From Leptodontidium sp. MPI-SDFR-AT-0119 (lineage: Eukaryota; Ascomycota; Leotiomycetes; Helotiales; Leptodontidiaceae), in the NCBI GenBank assembly GCA_020726505.1, contig JAHLEZ010000013.1, positions 1,860,001 to 1,924,000 of the forward strand: a stretch of DNA of 64,000 nt, in the 5' to 3' direction. The notes beneath the pieces were generated by a model that was not told the origin of the DNA, made no database searches, and worked only from the letters and a program-made list of their open reading frames with translations. Each line of letters begins with the position of its first letter. Positions within the stretch are counted from its first letter, which is position 1. Position numbers and translations under genes: made by a program. Positions 35,780 through 47,011 of this stretch are shown one piece after another.

Positions 35780-38391
35780 ATGTCGAAACATACCATCATC
35801 CCAATCGACAAGAACTGGACATTCAAGCAAGCAGAAAACAAAGACTCCAAGTTTTTACCAGTTGCCCAATTCCCCACCAACGTCCACTTGGACCTCATTG
35901 CAAACAACATAATTGCCGATCCATTCATTGGAAAGAACGAGAACGACGTACAATGGATAGGCGAAGTACCCTGGATCTACAAGACCACCTTCCCATCTCC
36001 GTCCCTGTCGGAGAAAGATCGGGCAACTGTCAAGGCGGTCATTGCATTCGATGGCCTGGATACATATGCAACCGTTGTTCTGAATGGCAAGGAGATTCTC
36101 AAGACGGAAAGTATGTTCATTCCGGAGCGGGTGGATGTGACAACGTTCTTGAAGAAGGAAGGAGACAATGAGCTCGAGATCACTTTCGAGAGTGCGTACT
36201 TGAAGGGATGTGCAATTGTGGAGAAATATCCAGATCACCACTGGGGATGCTGGAACGGTGATACCTCCAGATTGGCAGTTCGAAAGGCGCAATATCACTG
36301 GGTATGAGGCTCTTTGTATTATGCAGGAAATGTACTGACTATTGACAGGGATGGGACTGGGGACCAACTCTTATGACTTGCGGACCCTGGCGACCAATCA
36401 ACCTCGAAATCTTCTCTTCGAGGATCTCGGATTTGTATTTCACAAGCAATGTTTACAAATCACTGAAGTCTGCAGAATTCGTTGCCAAAGCAGATGTTGA
36501 GGGTTCAGCAACTGAGATCAAGTTCGACATCTCATTGGACGGCAAAGAAGTAGCTACGAAGACTGTCAAGGCTGAGAAGGGCCATGCCTCTCACAAATTC
36601 CAGATTGATGATCCAGCTCTGTGGTTTCCAATTCGTTACGGCAAGCAGCCGCTGTACACTGTTACGGCAATATTGGTTGAGGGAACCGCAGAAATTGACA
36701 CCCAAAGCAAGAAGTTCGGACTCAGGAGAGCGGAACTCATCCAAAGACCAATGACGGACCAGCCTGGAACCACTTTCTTCTTCCAAATCAACAACATCCC
36801 AGTTTTCTGCGGAGGTAGTGATTGGATTCCAGCTGACAACTTCATTCCTCGCATCAGCAAAGAGAAGTATTATGACTGGGTCAAGTTGGTAGCAGACGGT
36901 AACCAGTTCATGATCAGAGTCTGGGGTGGAGGTATCTTCGAGGAGCAAGCCTTCTACGATGCTTGCGATGAACTCGGAATTCTGGTTTGGCAAGATTTCA
37001 TGTTCGGCTGTGGAAATTACCCTGGGTTCCCAGAGTTCTTGGCGTTAGTCAAGACAGAGGCTGAAGAGAACGTGAAACTTCTCCGTCATCATCCATCCAT
37101 CATCATCTGGGCTGGTAATAACGAAGATTATCAGTACCAAGAGTCTATGGGTCTCACATACGACTTTGACAACAAGGATTCTGAGAGTTGGCTCAAGACA
37201 GACTTCCCAGCCAGATACATCTATGAGAAGATTCTCCTTGACGCATGCAATGAGCTCATTCCGGACACCTTCTATCATTTCGGTAGTCCATGGGGTGGTA
37301 AAAATACCACAGATCCTACCATTGGTGATCTCCATCAATGGAACGTCTGGCACGGTTCTCAGGAAAAGTACCAAAACTTCGACAAACTTGTTGGACGCTT
37401 CGTCTCCGAATTCGGTATGGAAGCATTCCCCAATATCAAAACCATCGAAGCTTTCCTTCCCCTTGGCAAAGATGACCCAGACCGCTTCGCACAATCATCT
37501 ACCGTCGACTTCCACAACAAAGCCGACGGCCATGAACGCCGCATTGCACTATATCTTGTCGAGAACTTCCGCTATGCCCCCGATCCTCTCGAGCAATTCA
37601 TCTACTCCACGCAACTCATGCAAGCCGAATGTCTGGCCAGCGCCTACCGCCTGTGGAAACGTCAATGGAAAGGGCCAGGGAAGGAATACTGCGGTGGAGC
37701 TCTAGTCTGGCAGATCAACGATTGCTGGCCCGTCACATCCTGGGCAATAGTCGACTACTACCTCCGTCCTAAACATGCCTTCTACACCGTCAAGCGCGAA
37801 ATGGCACCCATATCTCTAGGTGTCACGCGCAAAGAGCATCTCATCCCAAAAGACAAACACACCCGCGCCTACATCGACAAGAAAACCGAGATTGAAATCT
37901 GGGGCTCCAACCTCACCCTGGAAGACATCACAGCCGACGTCGTCGTTAAAGCATTCGATGTCATCACCGGCAAGGAAACATACTCCAAGACCATCGAATC
38001 AGCTTTCTCCCTCCCCTCGAACCGCAGCACCGAAATCTCAGCATTCGCCGTCCCCGTCAACACCGCAGGCGACGAATCCCGCACCGTTGTTGCGGCGTAC
38101 TTGTATTCCTCCGGCGAGCAAATTGCGCGGTATATCAACTGGCCTGAACCGCTCAAGTACGTGCATTTGCAGAAACCGTCGCAGTTGAAGGCTGTGTTGA
38201 GTGCGGATGGGAAGTCTGTGGAGGTTAGTGCTGAGGTGCCGGTTAAAGGTGTTGCGGTCGAGTGTGAAGATGAGAGTGTAGTCTTTGGTGATAATCTCGT
38301 GGATCTTGTGCCTGGTGAGACGGTGAGTATTCCGGTTAAGGGAGCAGCTGGGGAGACGGTTTTGACTACGAGGTATTTGGGGATGGTGTGA
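35780..38391 (+). CDS. mndB: Beta-mannosidase (GH2), intracellular B type
   Basis: Exon 1 (35780-36301) and exon 2 (36349-38391), separated by a 47-nt intron, encode 854 residues, the normal size of fungal beta-mannosidase B. Domains run as the GH2 sugar-binding N-terminus (LDKNWTFKQ-like), an immunoglobulin-like middle and the TIM barrel. The acid/base Glu is in IIWAGNNEDYQ, the nucleophile Glu in FVSEFGMEAFP, and GSDWIPADNFIPR is a barrel signature. There is no signal peptide, consistent with the B type that hydrolyses terminal beta-mannosyl units from mannan oligosaccharides after uptake. An in-frame ATG at 35723 exists. However, TATATATA at 35707-35714 lies only nine bases before it, so transcription probably starts downstream and 35780 is preferred. 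Confidence 0.93.
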
Positions 38392-39810
38392 GTGATGGGG
38401 TGGTGGGTGTTGATTCTGTTTTGGGGGGTGTGCAGGTTCTTACTTTTGATTCTTGCTTAAGAGAGTAAGTAATATTTAGGAATATAACAATGGTTAGTTA
38501 CCTATGGAGGAAAGAGGGTGGGTTATCGGGTGGCTATCCGCTTTCCAGTGGCACTTTTGTACCTTTCCTTCAGCAGTGTGATGCTGGGCTACGAAGTACA
38601 GTACCTGGTCTCTATTTCTAATGGGCTCGAATATGGTAGAGGGAGGGAGGGAGGGTGGGTTCATGGTGGAAACGGCTGTTGATCATTCCCCACTAGGCAA
38701 AACACAACATAACGAGTTTCCTTCTGAGTAGCGCATGCGTCCCCTTTCATCCCGCTGTCCAAGTAGTACGACATGACTGTTGACTGTATGAGTAATATGA
38801 TGCATGGGTTGCTTTCACGAAATACCTACCGTCTCTGCTGCACACTTCCTGCCATCGTCGTCAGCGTCCATGTAGATTTTTCGCGAAGGTGGCATCTACC
38901 ACGACTTGTGATACGTAAGGTAGAACTCCCTCACTAACCACCCTCCCTCACTTGACAGCCCAAGCTGACACCGTCACAATAGAGGAGAAAGGCGATGGAA
39001 GCTTGGGTTTCGCCATTGCATTGCATTTTATTGTAGCCCCTGCTTCTACCCTGGATTATCTTATCTTTCCCTCCCTCTTTACAAGCGATACCTGATAGTC
39101 AGGTTGGATGGTGATTGCTATTGCGATTGCGGTTGCGGTCGAGGTGGTGCGCTTCTGTATGTGATGTATCTGCCTGTACGTTGGAGTATTCTCAAGTCAG
39201 TGCAGGAAACGTCGAGTCAAGTCAGGTCAAGTCAAACCAATGATGGGAGTTCTGGAATGAAGATGAAGATGAAGGAGGTTTTGACTTGCGACTTGTGTTT
39301 CTAGAATCGGGTGTTGGAGTCGATGTAAATGTATGTCATCGTTCTAGTCAGGTAAATAGAACACGAGGGGGGGGGGATGATGTATGGATAGAAGGCATTG
39401 GGTTGGTTACCATCGCTGGGATCTTGGGTGGGGGATTTTCTAGGAGGGGGGTTGGATGGGGCAACATGCATTTTTGAAAATTCCTCTTCCAATAGAGAGA
39501 TACTAGATGAGATAGAAAAGATTTGCTGGGAGGAGATGTGAGAAGAAGGGGGAATGCCTAGAGGTACTTATATGACTGAGGCTTGGAGCTTGAAGACTGA
39601 AGATTGAAAAGGATGTACATGAAAGCGTCCGCCATGCTAGATACTATTGCATGAATAGCTCCTAGGTAGTCAAGATGATTGGTATTGAAGAAGATGAGGA
39701 TGAAGATAGCCGTCGTATATATCCAACTCAACTTAACCTCAAACTTGACTTTCCAACTCCCGACACCAACACTAGCATCACTTACACCGCACCACACCAC
39801 CCGCACACGC
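38392..39810. other. Intergenic, convergent, with simple repeats
   Basis: About 1.4 kb between convergent genes. It holds a GGGA/GGGT microsatellite (about 38640-38660) and a G10 run near 39367. No gene is supported. Confidence 0.5.
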
Positions 39811-41047
39811 CTACTTCTCATTCGGTCCCTTGATCAAAACCTTAATCCCCTGCCCCCCCTTAACATCCTTAAAAGCCTGCTCCGCATCCGTGAACTCCAC
39901 CGTCCTACTAATAAGCGGCTTCACATCCACAAGGCCCTTACTCACAAACTCCAGCGCAAGCTTATAATCGCCACTACCATACCTGAAACTACCCTTGCAC
40001 GTAACCTCTTTCGTGCACAGCTCCATAATCGGGAATGTGATCTCAGGCTTCCCCATCCCGCCTTGGACATACACGCCTCCACGACGCACAGTATGGATAG
40101 AAGTCTGGATCGAAGGTTCCGCGCCCGAAGCGTCAATGACAGCGTCCGTACCGGATGGGAGACCGAGTTCCTTCAAGAGATTCGCGGCGTTTTCTTCAGC
40201 AGACACGCGCGCCGGCGTGAATGTATGCGTCGCTGCATATCCCTTCGCGAATTCCAATCTGGCGGGCTGGATATCAACGCTAGCTATCACGGACGCACCG
40301 TACGCTTTCGCAACTGCGCAGCAGAGTAGACCGACGGGCCCAGCACCCATAACGACGATGGATTGCCCGGGCTTGAGCTCGGCTTGCTTGACAATGTGGA
40401 CTGCTACCGCTAGGGGCTCGAGGAGGGCACCTTCTTGCAATGTGACATGTGGGGGGAGCTTGTAGCAGAAATCCTCGGCGGACGTGTAGAAGCCGGTGAG
40501 TGTGCCGCCGAAGGGGGGTGTTGCTGCGAATTTCATGAGCGGGCAGAGGTTGTAGTGCCCGCTGAGGCAGGGCTCGCACCGCCGGCAGGGTGTGCCGGGT
40601 TCGAGGGCGACGCGGTCACCTACTGCGAGGGTTGTGACGGAGGAGCCGATGGCGGTTATGGTGCCTGCGGATTCGTGGCCGAGACTGTGTGGGGAGGAGA
40701 AGTTAGTATAAGAGAATTGTAGGTGATTTGGGGGGGGGATGGTGGGTGGATGAAGATGGGAGGTAGGTACTTACACCATAGGTTCCTTGAGGATGAATGA
40801 TCCAATGCGGCCATGTTCCCAGTAATGGACGTCGGAACCGCAGATACCGGTGTAGTTTATAGCGACGAGGACATCGTGGGGAGAGGTCAGTTCGGGCTTC
40901 GGTTGTTGTGCGAATGTGACGTCGAAGGGTTTGTTGAGGATGAAGGAGAGGTTCTGTGGGAAGTGGTGGTTAGCTGTGTGCTGTGAGGTGTGAAAGTGAA
41001 GTGGGATGGATCGTGGAGGGGTAGGTTACATCTGTAGTTTCTGCCAT
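39811..41047 (-). CDS. xdhA: Xylitol dehydrogenase (D-xylulose reductase)
   Basis: Three exons (41030-41047, 40775-40953, 39811-40684; introns of 76 and 90 nt) encode 356 residues. This is a zinc medium-chain dehydrogenase. The catalytic-zinc ligands are in GICGSDVHYWEHG and LGHESAG, the structural-zinc cysteines in CRRCEPCLSGHYNLC, and the Rossmann motif in VVMGAGPVGLLC, followed by an Asp in SVDIQPARLEF that favours NAD+. NLSFILNKPFDVTF at the N-terminus and GSFRYGSGDYKLAL are typical of fungal xylitol dehydrogenase, which oxidises xylitol to D-xylulose in pentose catabolism. L-arabitol or sorbitol dehydrogenase are close relatives and cannot be fully excluded. The first exon encodes only six residues. 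Confidence 0.88.
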
Positions 41048-41653
41048 TTTTGCTATTGGTGTGTATGTATCGTAGATAGAGCGGTAGATTTTGTATATGC
41101 CAAAAGAGTTGAAGAGGAGAGAGGAATTTTCAAAGAATTAAAAGCAAGTGAAGCTGATGGGTAAGTTAAGTTAAAGTAGGATAACTCATGGCTTGACAGC
41201 CCAGTGCTTTTTCTGCCCCACGAGACTCACTCAGCTTCAACGCGACCCCGCCAGAGCTAGGACGTCAAGCTTCGTGCATTTACCCGGCGAAGACCTTTAT
41301 CCGCGCCAATCAGCGCCATCAATTGGAGATGGATGGGACACGTGATGGGGTCGGAGGAAGTCCGATAAGGAAGTTTTTTGGAGATGGATGGGATGCCATG
41401 GGACGGGATGGGATGGGAGGAGCGGTGACATGTTGTTGGGTCGTACGGTGTGTTGGCTCGAATGGGCTGGGTTGGGTTGGGTTGGACTGGACTGGATTTC
41501 CTGGATGTGATGGTGTGGTGATTTGATGGGTTAGACAGCATGAGGCGAGAAGAGAGAGGAGACGAAGGCCGAGAAGTTGGAAGCAGTCCTCCCATTAACT
41601 CGTACTGGTGAGAACCTCGTATTGTATAAACTCGGCCATCATGAGACTTCAAG
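41048..41653. other. Intergenic with G-rich simple repeats
   Basis: About 600 bases carrying GGGAT and GGGTT/GGACT repeats (41385-41500). Open frames here are repeat artefacts. Confidence 0.55.
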
Positions 41654-42151
41654 TTATCCAGGATAGAAAGCGGCGAATATCCCAAGCCATGCAAGAAAGA
41701 CTGGGATTAAGATTCCAGAAGGTAAACTTGCATGCTGACCCGCTGCATTGGTGCTTTGGGTTGCTGCCGGGGATGAAGGTGGAGATGGAGATGATGGAGA
41801 TGTTGACGCTATGGAAGGAGTTGAAATTCCAGCAGTCCCGGATGAACTCGAATCCAATGGAGTATGGTGTAAAGATACTGAAGCTATCCCACCTGGCTTA
41901 CTTGGACCACTCGTCGTTGACTCGAAAGTATTAAGTGTGGCATTGGTGCAGACCAAGAACGGGCCGTTGGGATCAAGAGTTATAGCCGTTCCAACCACAG
42001 TCTGAGGACTGGTCAAGCAAAGAGGCGTTCCAATACAGGCCGTCACTCCAGAGATGGTGGATGTGGCACATGTTGCTGTGGATGTGAAAGAAACACTTGG
42101 ACGGGGAGGACCAAGGGAAACAATTAACTTGCTGGTAGTTGTTTGCGCCAT
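41654..42151 (-). CDS. Ser/Thr-rich protein with hydrophobic C-terminus, GPI-like
   Basis: A single exon of 165 residues from the ATG at 42151. Residues 10-75 contain four cysteines in a compact region (CATSTISGVTACIGTPLC, then FLVC). A Ser/Pro/Thr-rich stretch (SSPSPPSSPAAT) and a hydrophobic C-terminal segment (GILIPVFLAWLGIFAAFY) follow, arranged like a GPI-attachment signal. No N-terminal signal peptide precedes the chosen start. Upstream minus-strand sequence includes a hydrophobic ATG-initiated frame (MFSSLYFLSS...), but it is not in phase, so a missed first exon is likely. The protein family is not recognised. The likely role is a cell-wall or surface protein, if the missing signal exon exists. 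It is divergent from the ROK1-like helicase gene. Confidence 0.6.
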   Translation of the reverse strand: MAQTTTSKLIVSLGPPRPSVSFTSTATCATSTISGVTACIGTPLCLTSPQTVVGTAITLDPNGPFLVCTNATLNTFESTTSGPSKPGGIASVSLHHTPLDSSSSGTAGISTPSIASTSPSSPSPPSSPAATQSTNAAGQHASLPSGILIPVFLAWLGIFAAFYPG

Positions 42152-42399
42152 CTCGGGATATATTGAGAGCGAAACTGACAACTGGAGAGAAAATAGAGAG
42201 AAGAAAACATCCTGGATGAACAGGATGACGCTGTCTATTTAACCTTGGCACTTGAAACAATCAGGCGAGGGGAAAGAGGGAGAGATCAACCATGATCGCC
42301 AAGGATCCGAAGGCGGTGAGGTGACAGCGGCAGAATAATCTAGAGAAAGAAAAATAATAGAATCCGAACCTCTCGAAAGCTTCCCTCATCACGCCCAAC
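42152..42399. promoter_or_regulatory. Compact bidirectional promoter
   Basis: Only 248 bases separate the start codons of the divergent GPI-like gene and the helicase gene, so both promoters must share this stretch. No TATA element is obvious on the helicase side, as is common for housekeeping genes. Confidence 0.5.
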
Positions 42400-44541
42400 A
42401 TGGATATCCTCAAACTACTGTCGCGATCGACAAAACAAACAAACAGACCCGGAGCTGGCAAAGATGCATCTGCCAAGCTGCCATCTGCTGGCATCTCAGC
42501 CAATCCTCAATTATACCACGATGCGATACCCGATTCGAGAGGGAAGAAGAGGAAGCGTGGAGGGGAGAGGATTGAAGAGCAGACCCTGAATGAGGAGGAA
42601 GAGAATGTTGATTTCTTTGCGCCAAAGAATACCGCCCCGAAAGTGAAGAAAGTTATTCCAGCGGACAATGCGACGAACGCAACGACCGAGGCCAAATTGC
42701 TGGACCAGGATGAATGTCGACAGATTCTCAAATCGCATAGGCTGAAAGTCACTCTTCTCCCGTCTGGAAAGGCACCCGAGAAGAAGATCAAGAAGTCCAA
42801 GAAGGCGAAAGTTAGTAAGAAACCTGCAAAAGAGGAGTTCAAGCAACTATACCCGCAGCCGTTGGTTGCTTTTGGAGATCTGCGGAGTACCTACGATATT
42901 TCTGGTCGCATGGCAGATAATCTGGTGCAGCAAGGATACAAGATACCCACGGAGGTGCAGATGGGAAGCCTGCCACTCCTGTTACGACCGGGAATTGCAT
43001 TGGGGGACTCTGAACTGGGAAGTTCTGATGTGGATTTACTGGCTGTTGCGCCGACTGGAAGTGGAAAAACACTGGCATTCTTGATACCTATTGTGGACAA
43101 GATCATACAACGGAGAAGGGGAAAGGAGGATAAAGGAGAGCATGAACTGGAAGCTATTGTGGTTGCGCCGACGAAGGAACTGGCAAGTCAGATTGTCAAT
43201 GAGGCGAAGAAACTGAGTCTGGGAACTGGAGTCAAGGTTGTTGGCATGCGGAAGGGGATGAGGATTGTAGAGGGTGGTGGGAAGGTGGATGAGAGTTCGA
43301 GCGAGGAAGATGATGAGGAGGAGGCCGAGAAGAAGCCCTCCCAACCTATTTCCAAGGGCGATATCCTGATTACAACACCTGGACTACTACTCAGTGCCTT
43401 GTCAACTGGAGATCCGACGAAACATGCACCGCTACCTTCTATACGAACTCTCGTCCTGGACGAAGCAGATGTCCTTCTCGATCCTCTATTCAGAGACCAA
43501 ACACTCGGTATCTGGAATTCATGTACCAACCCCGACCTCCGAGTAACACTCTGGTCCGCAACCATGGGTTCCAACATCGAAACCCTCGCCTCATCATACA
43601 TCACCACCCGACGAAACCTCCTCTCCCTCCCTTCCACACCCATCCTCCGTCTAGTAGTAGGCCTCAAAGATTCCGCCATCCCAAACATAACCCACCACCT
43701 AACCTACGCCGCCACCGAACCCGGCAAACTGCTCGCGCTTCGCCAACTCCTCCACCCAACAGCAGGCACTTCATCAAGCACCATCTCCCTCCGTCCCCCC
43801 TTCCTAGTCTTCACGCAAACCATCCCCCGTGCTGTAGCGCTGCACTCCGAACTCCTATATGACATCCCCGCCGAAGCAGGCGGCTCATCACGCATCGCAG
43901 TCCTTCACTCCGATCTCTCGGACGCCGCACGCTCACAAGTCATGACGCGCTTCCGCTCCGGCGAGATCTGGATCCTCATCACCACCGACATCTTATCCCG
44001 CGGTGTTGATTTCCGCGGCGTGAATGGAGTAGTGAACTATGATGTCCCCAATTCAGGCGCGAGTTATATCCATCGTGTAGGTCGTACTGGTCGAGGAGGA
44101 CGGGATGGAGGCGTCGCTGTGACGTTCTACACGAAAGAGGATATCCCGTATGTGAAAAACGTAGCGAACATTATTGCTGCGTCTGAGAAACAGGCTGGCA
44201 AAGAGCCGAGTGAAGCTGGGATGCAGAAATGGCTGTTGGATGTTCTGCCCAAGCCGAGCAAAGACGAGAAGAAGAAGTTGAAGATGTATGGCGTGGAAGC
44301 TAGACGTGGGGGGTTGGGGGCGGGGAAGGAGAAGGATGGCAAGGGCAAGGGTAAAGGGAAAGGCAAGATGCAAATTAGTACTAAAAGTGGTTATGAGCGC
44401 AAGTTGGAGAACAACCGCAAGGGGGCTATTCAGGGGAGTAGGAGGAGAGCCAAACTTGAGGCTGAAGAGGGAGGTGTCGTGGGACAGAGGGAGATGGAGA
44501 AGGAGGCTGATGATGGTGAGTGGGGTGGTATTGATGAGTAG
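42400..44541 (+). CDS. ROK1: ATP-dependent RNA helicase ROK1/DDX52
   Basis: A single exon encodes 713 residues. The DEAD-box motifs are all present and in order: Q-motif region (YKIPTEVQMGSLPLLL), I (APTGSGKT), Ia (PTKELASQ), Ib (TPGLLL), II (DEAD), III (SAT), then V and VI (TDILSRGVDF and HRVGRTGRGG). The N-terminal MDILKLLSRSTK and the Lys-rich stretch before the helicase core, together with the insertion of an acidic segment (SSSEEDDEEEAEKK), match fungal Rok1. This is the nucleolar helicase needed for early cleavages of 18S pre-rRNA in the SSU processome. The C-terminus is basic and Gly-rich, typical for RNA contact. No intron is seen. Confidence 0.95.
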   Translation: MDILKLLSRSTKQTNRPGAGKDASAKLPSAGISANPQLYHDAIPDSRGKKRKRGGERIEEQTLNEEEENVDFFAPKNTAPKVKKVIPADNATNATTEAKLLDQDECRQILKSHRLKVTLLPSGKAPEKKIKKSKKAKVSKKPAKEEFKQLYPQPLVAFGDLRSTYDISGRMADNLVQQGYKIPTEVQMGSLPLLLRPGIALGDSELGSSDVDLLAVAPTGSGKTLAFLIPIVDKIIQRRRGKEDKGEHELEAIVVAPTKELASQIVNEAKKLSLGTGVKVVGMRKGMRIVEGGGKVDESSSEEDDEEEAEKKPSQPISKGDILITTPGLLLSALSTGDPTKHAPLPSIRTLVLDEADVLLDPLFRDQTLGIWNSCTNPDLRVTLWSATMGSNIETLASSYITTRRNLLSLPSTPILRLVVGLKDSAIPNITHHLTYAATEPGKLLALRQLLHPTAGTSSSTISLRPPFLVFTQTIPRAVALHSELLYDIPAEAGGSSRIAVLHSDLSDAARSQVMTRFRSGEIWILITTDILSRGVDFRGVNGVVNYDVPNSGASYIHRVGRTGRGGRDGGVAVTFYTKEDIPYVKNVANIIAASEKQAGKEPSEAGMQKWLLDVLPKPSKDEKKKLKMYGVEARRGGLGAGKEKDGKGKGKGKGKMQISTKSGYERKLENNRKGAIQGSRRRAKLEAEEGGVVGQREMEKEADDGEWGGIDE

Positions 44542-45838
44542 GTACGTTGTTAGATATCCAGGATATCAGAATAAGTCCTAAACACCTTTTCCAACCCCCA
44601 GTACGTTCAACCGCAGCAAAACCGGCGTCAGCATGTTTCGACGAAAGTGTTTCCCAGATCCCCAATTCCCGGGTCTTGGTGGTGGGCTTGGGCATCCAAA
44701 GGAGGCGCCCATATGGAAACATTTATTTATGAATCCAAGTTATCTACCCAGCCTGGTCCCAATGGCTTTCTCGCTCTCAAGAACACCATGATATCCAACC
44801 CAGTAAAGACTCAATCCAACTCCCGAAATCGCATTCGGTTCCGTCTGATTCGATGCGGCACTCAAAACCAATCCAGTCCAACCTAATTCAAAACTGCCCT
44901 TTTGAACATCCTCTTCCTCCCTCCCCGTCCAAAATTCCAAGATCTCGGAACCCCTTTACCGAATCCTCAATTAACCAGGTTGAATCTTTACCGCCGGACG
45001 AGACATCCACATTCATGAGCGGCAACTATTTATCGACCCACGTGTCTGCAGTCTTTATTTCTCCACCAAGCTCCTCTCCCTCCCACCGAGGCAGGAAATC
45101 CACCACTCATATGCCTCTCTCTTCACTTTACTCCTAACTCCTTTCAATTTCTAGCAGTCTAGATACCCGCATCCAAGCACTTCTCGCACCCTTCTCACTC
45201 CAAAAGCATAACTCCAATCTCGGCCACAAGCAATTTAGCTTCGCTGCTTCTGTACGAAATATATTAACTAGCTGCACCCATGCGGCTCTCGCCACCTCAC
45301 TACACCAACTCCAGCCAGTCTGTTTCACACACAGCAAAAAACGTTGGCTTGGCGCGTCTTGGCGTGCTGTCAGGATTGCACCGTATTGCTTAAGCGCGGG
45401 TTCGCTTAGCCTTCGTTTCGTTTAGACGAAACGATGTTTTAATCTATTGGGCGGTTTGCCAAGAGGTGTCGATGCGTGTGTTCAGACGAAACGAAAGATG
45501 GCCTGGCCTGCGAGATGAGATTACTGTCGTTTCAATACTTCTCTTGGGGAGCTGAGGGGTCGTGGGACTTTGAGGTACGAGTACTTAAGTCCAGTGGCTT
45601 GCTGTTATTTTTTTTTGTTCTGCAGTGAAATATCCTTCCCGTTCTCTCTCACATTCATTCATTCATTCTGCTTTGCTTGCCTTGTCTTGCTTGTTCATTC
45701 GTTTACCTGTTGACCAGTTTATCAACTTTCCATTCTTTACCACCCCCTAACACGCATTTTACCATCCTCCGCCAACCCAATCCAACCAACGGAAAACTTG
45801 TTTATATACAAATACAAACTTGACAAACATCTCGAAAA
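44542..45838. other. Intergenic, promoter of the AA9 gene
   Basis: About 1.3 kb. The 200 bases before the AA9 gene are CT-rich with an ATTC tetranucleotide repeat (45654-45669) and a TTTATATAC element (45800). No gene is supported in the rest. Confidence 0.5.
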
Positions 45839-47011
45839 ATGAAGACCTTCACCACATCCCTCCTTTTTCTGGCCTCGGCCTCTTCCGTCCTCGGACACGC
45901 CACTTGGCAACAACTTTGGGTGGATGGCGTTGATCAGGCAAAGACTTGCGTTCGTGAGCCTCTTAGCAACTCGCCCGTCTCCGATGTTACGAGCAAGGAT
46001 ATTGTGTGCAATGCTGGAACTGCAGCTGTTGCTGGCATTTGCCCTATTAATGGTTCGTTCTCCTTTCTTCAAATTATATTTCCCACCACTATCCAAGTCT
46101 AGGCTTGATGATAGCCAAGTTTGAAGCAGTTAGATGAGAAGGAATGCAATGAATGTATCACTGACAAATACACAGCTGGCGGCGAAGTCACAGTCGAGAT
46201 GCACCAACACAACACCCGTGACTGCTCCGAGGAAGCCATCGGAGGTGCTCACCACGGCCCAGTCATAATCTACATGTCAAAGGTCGACGACGCCACCACC
46301 GCCGACGGAACAACCGGTACATGGTTCAAGGTCGCTGAGGATGGATACGATGCCGCCACTGGAAAGTGGGCCGATGTACGTCCTTCTCAAACCCTTCTAA
46401 ACAAAGAATATGACTTCCAGACTTTCACATACTAACCCCCTACACAGGACATCCTCAACGCCAACTGCGGCAAACGCACATTCACCGTCCCCTCCGACAT
46501 CGCCACAGGAGACTACCTCATCCGCGCCGAAGAAATCGCCCTGCACGCCGCCGGTTCCTCAGGCGGCGCCCAATTCTACATGTCCTGCTACCAAGTGCAC
46601 GTCCAAGGCACCGGATCCGCCACCCCAACCGGCGTCTCCTTCCCAGGCGCCTACTCCGCCACCGACCCCGGAATCCTGATCAACATCTACAACGGCGTCG
46701 ACGTCTACCAGATCCCCGGCCCAGATGTTTACGTTAGCGGTGGCGCTGCTGCTGCCCCTGCTCCAGCGCCTGTTGCGTCGAGCTCTGCTGTTGCTCCAGT
46801 TGCCAGCGCTACTGTTGCCCCAGTTGCGTCTTCGAGCAGTGCCCCAGTTGCTACGTCTGCTCCAGTTGCTGTCGGGACGTCGGCTGCTCCTGTTGCTTCT
46901 GCTACTAGCACTGCTATCGCCTCCCCTGTCGAGACACCAACTGCCTCTCCCGTTGAGACTGCGGCGCCGGTTACGACTCCCGTTGATGATGAGTATGAGG
47001 ACTGCGAGTAA
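45839..47011 (+). CDS. AA9 lytic polysaccharide monooxygenase with disordered C-terminal tail
   Basis: Three exons (45839-46052, 46176-46375, 46448-47011) encode 325 residues. After the signal peptide (MKTFTTSLLFLASASSVLG) the mature protein starts with His in HATWQQLWVDG, the first histidine-brace ligand. The second His is in GAHHGPVIIYMSKV and the axial Tyr region is AQFYMSCYQVHV, with the conserved disulfide cysteines present. AA9 enzymes cleave cellulose or xyloglucan oxidatively, using a copper site and an electron donor. The catalytic domain ends near residue 243. Then come about 80 residues of Ala/Pro/Val/Ser repeats (APVAS units) ending in an acidic DDEYEDCE with a single Cys. No CBM1 is present. 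The intron 1 donor is GTTCGT. Confidence 0.93.

Noticed and set aside
41385..41520. GGGTT-type repeat resembling telomeric sequence
   Set aside because: The unit is mixed (GGGTT, GGACT, GGGAT), short and internal, so it is simple-sequence DNA.
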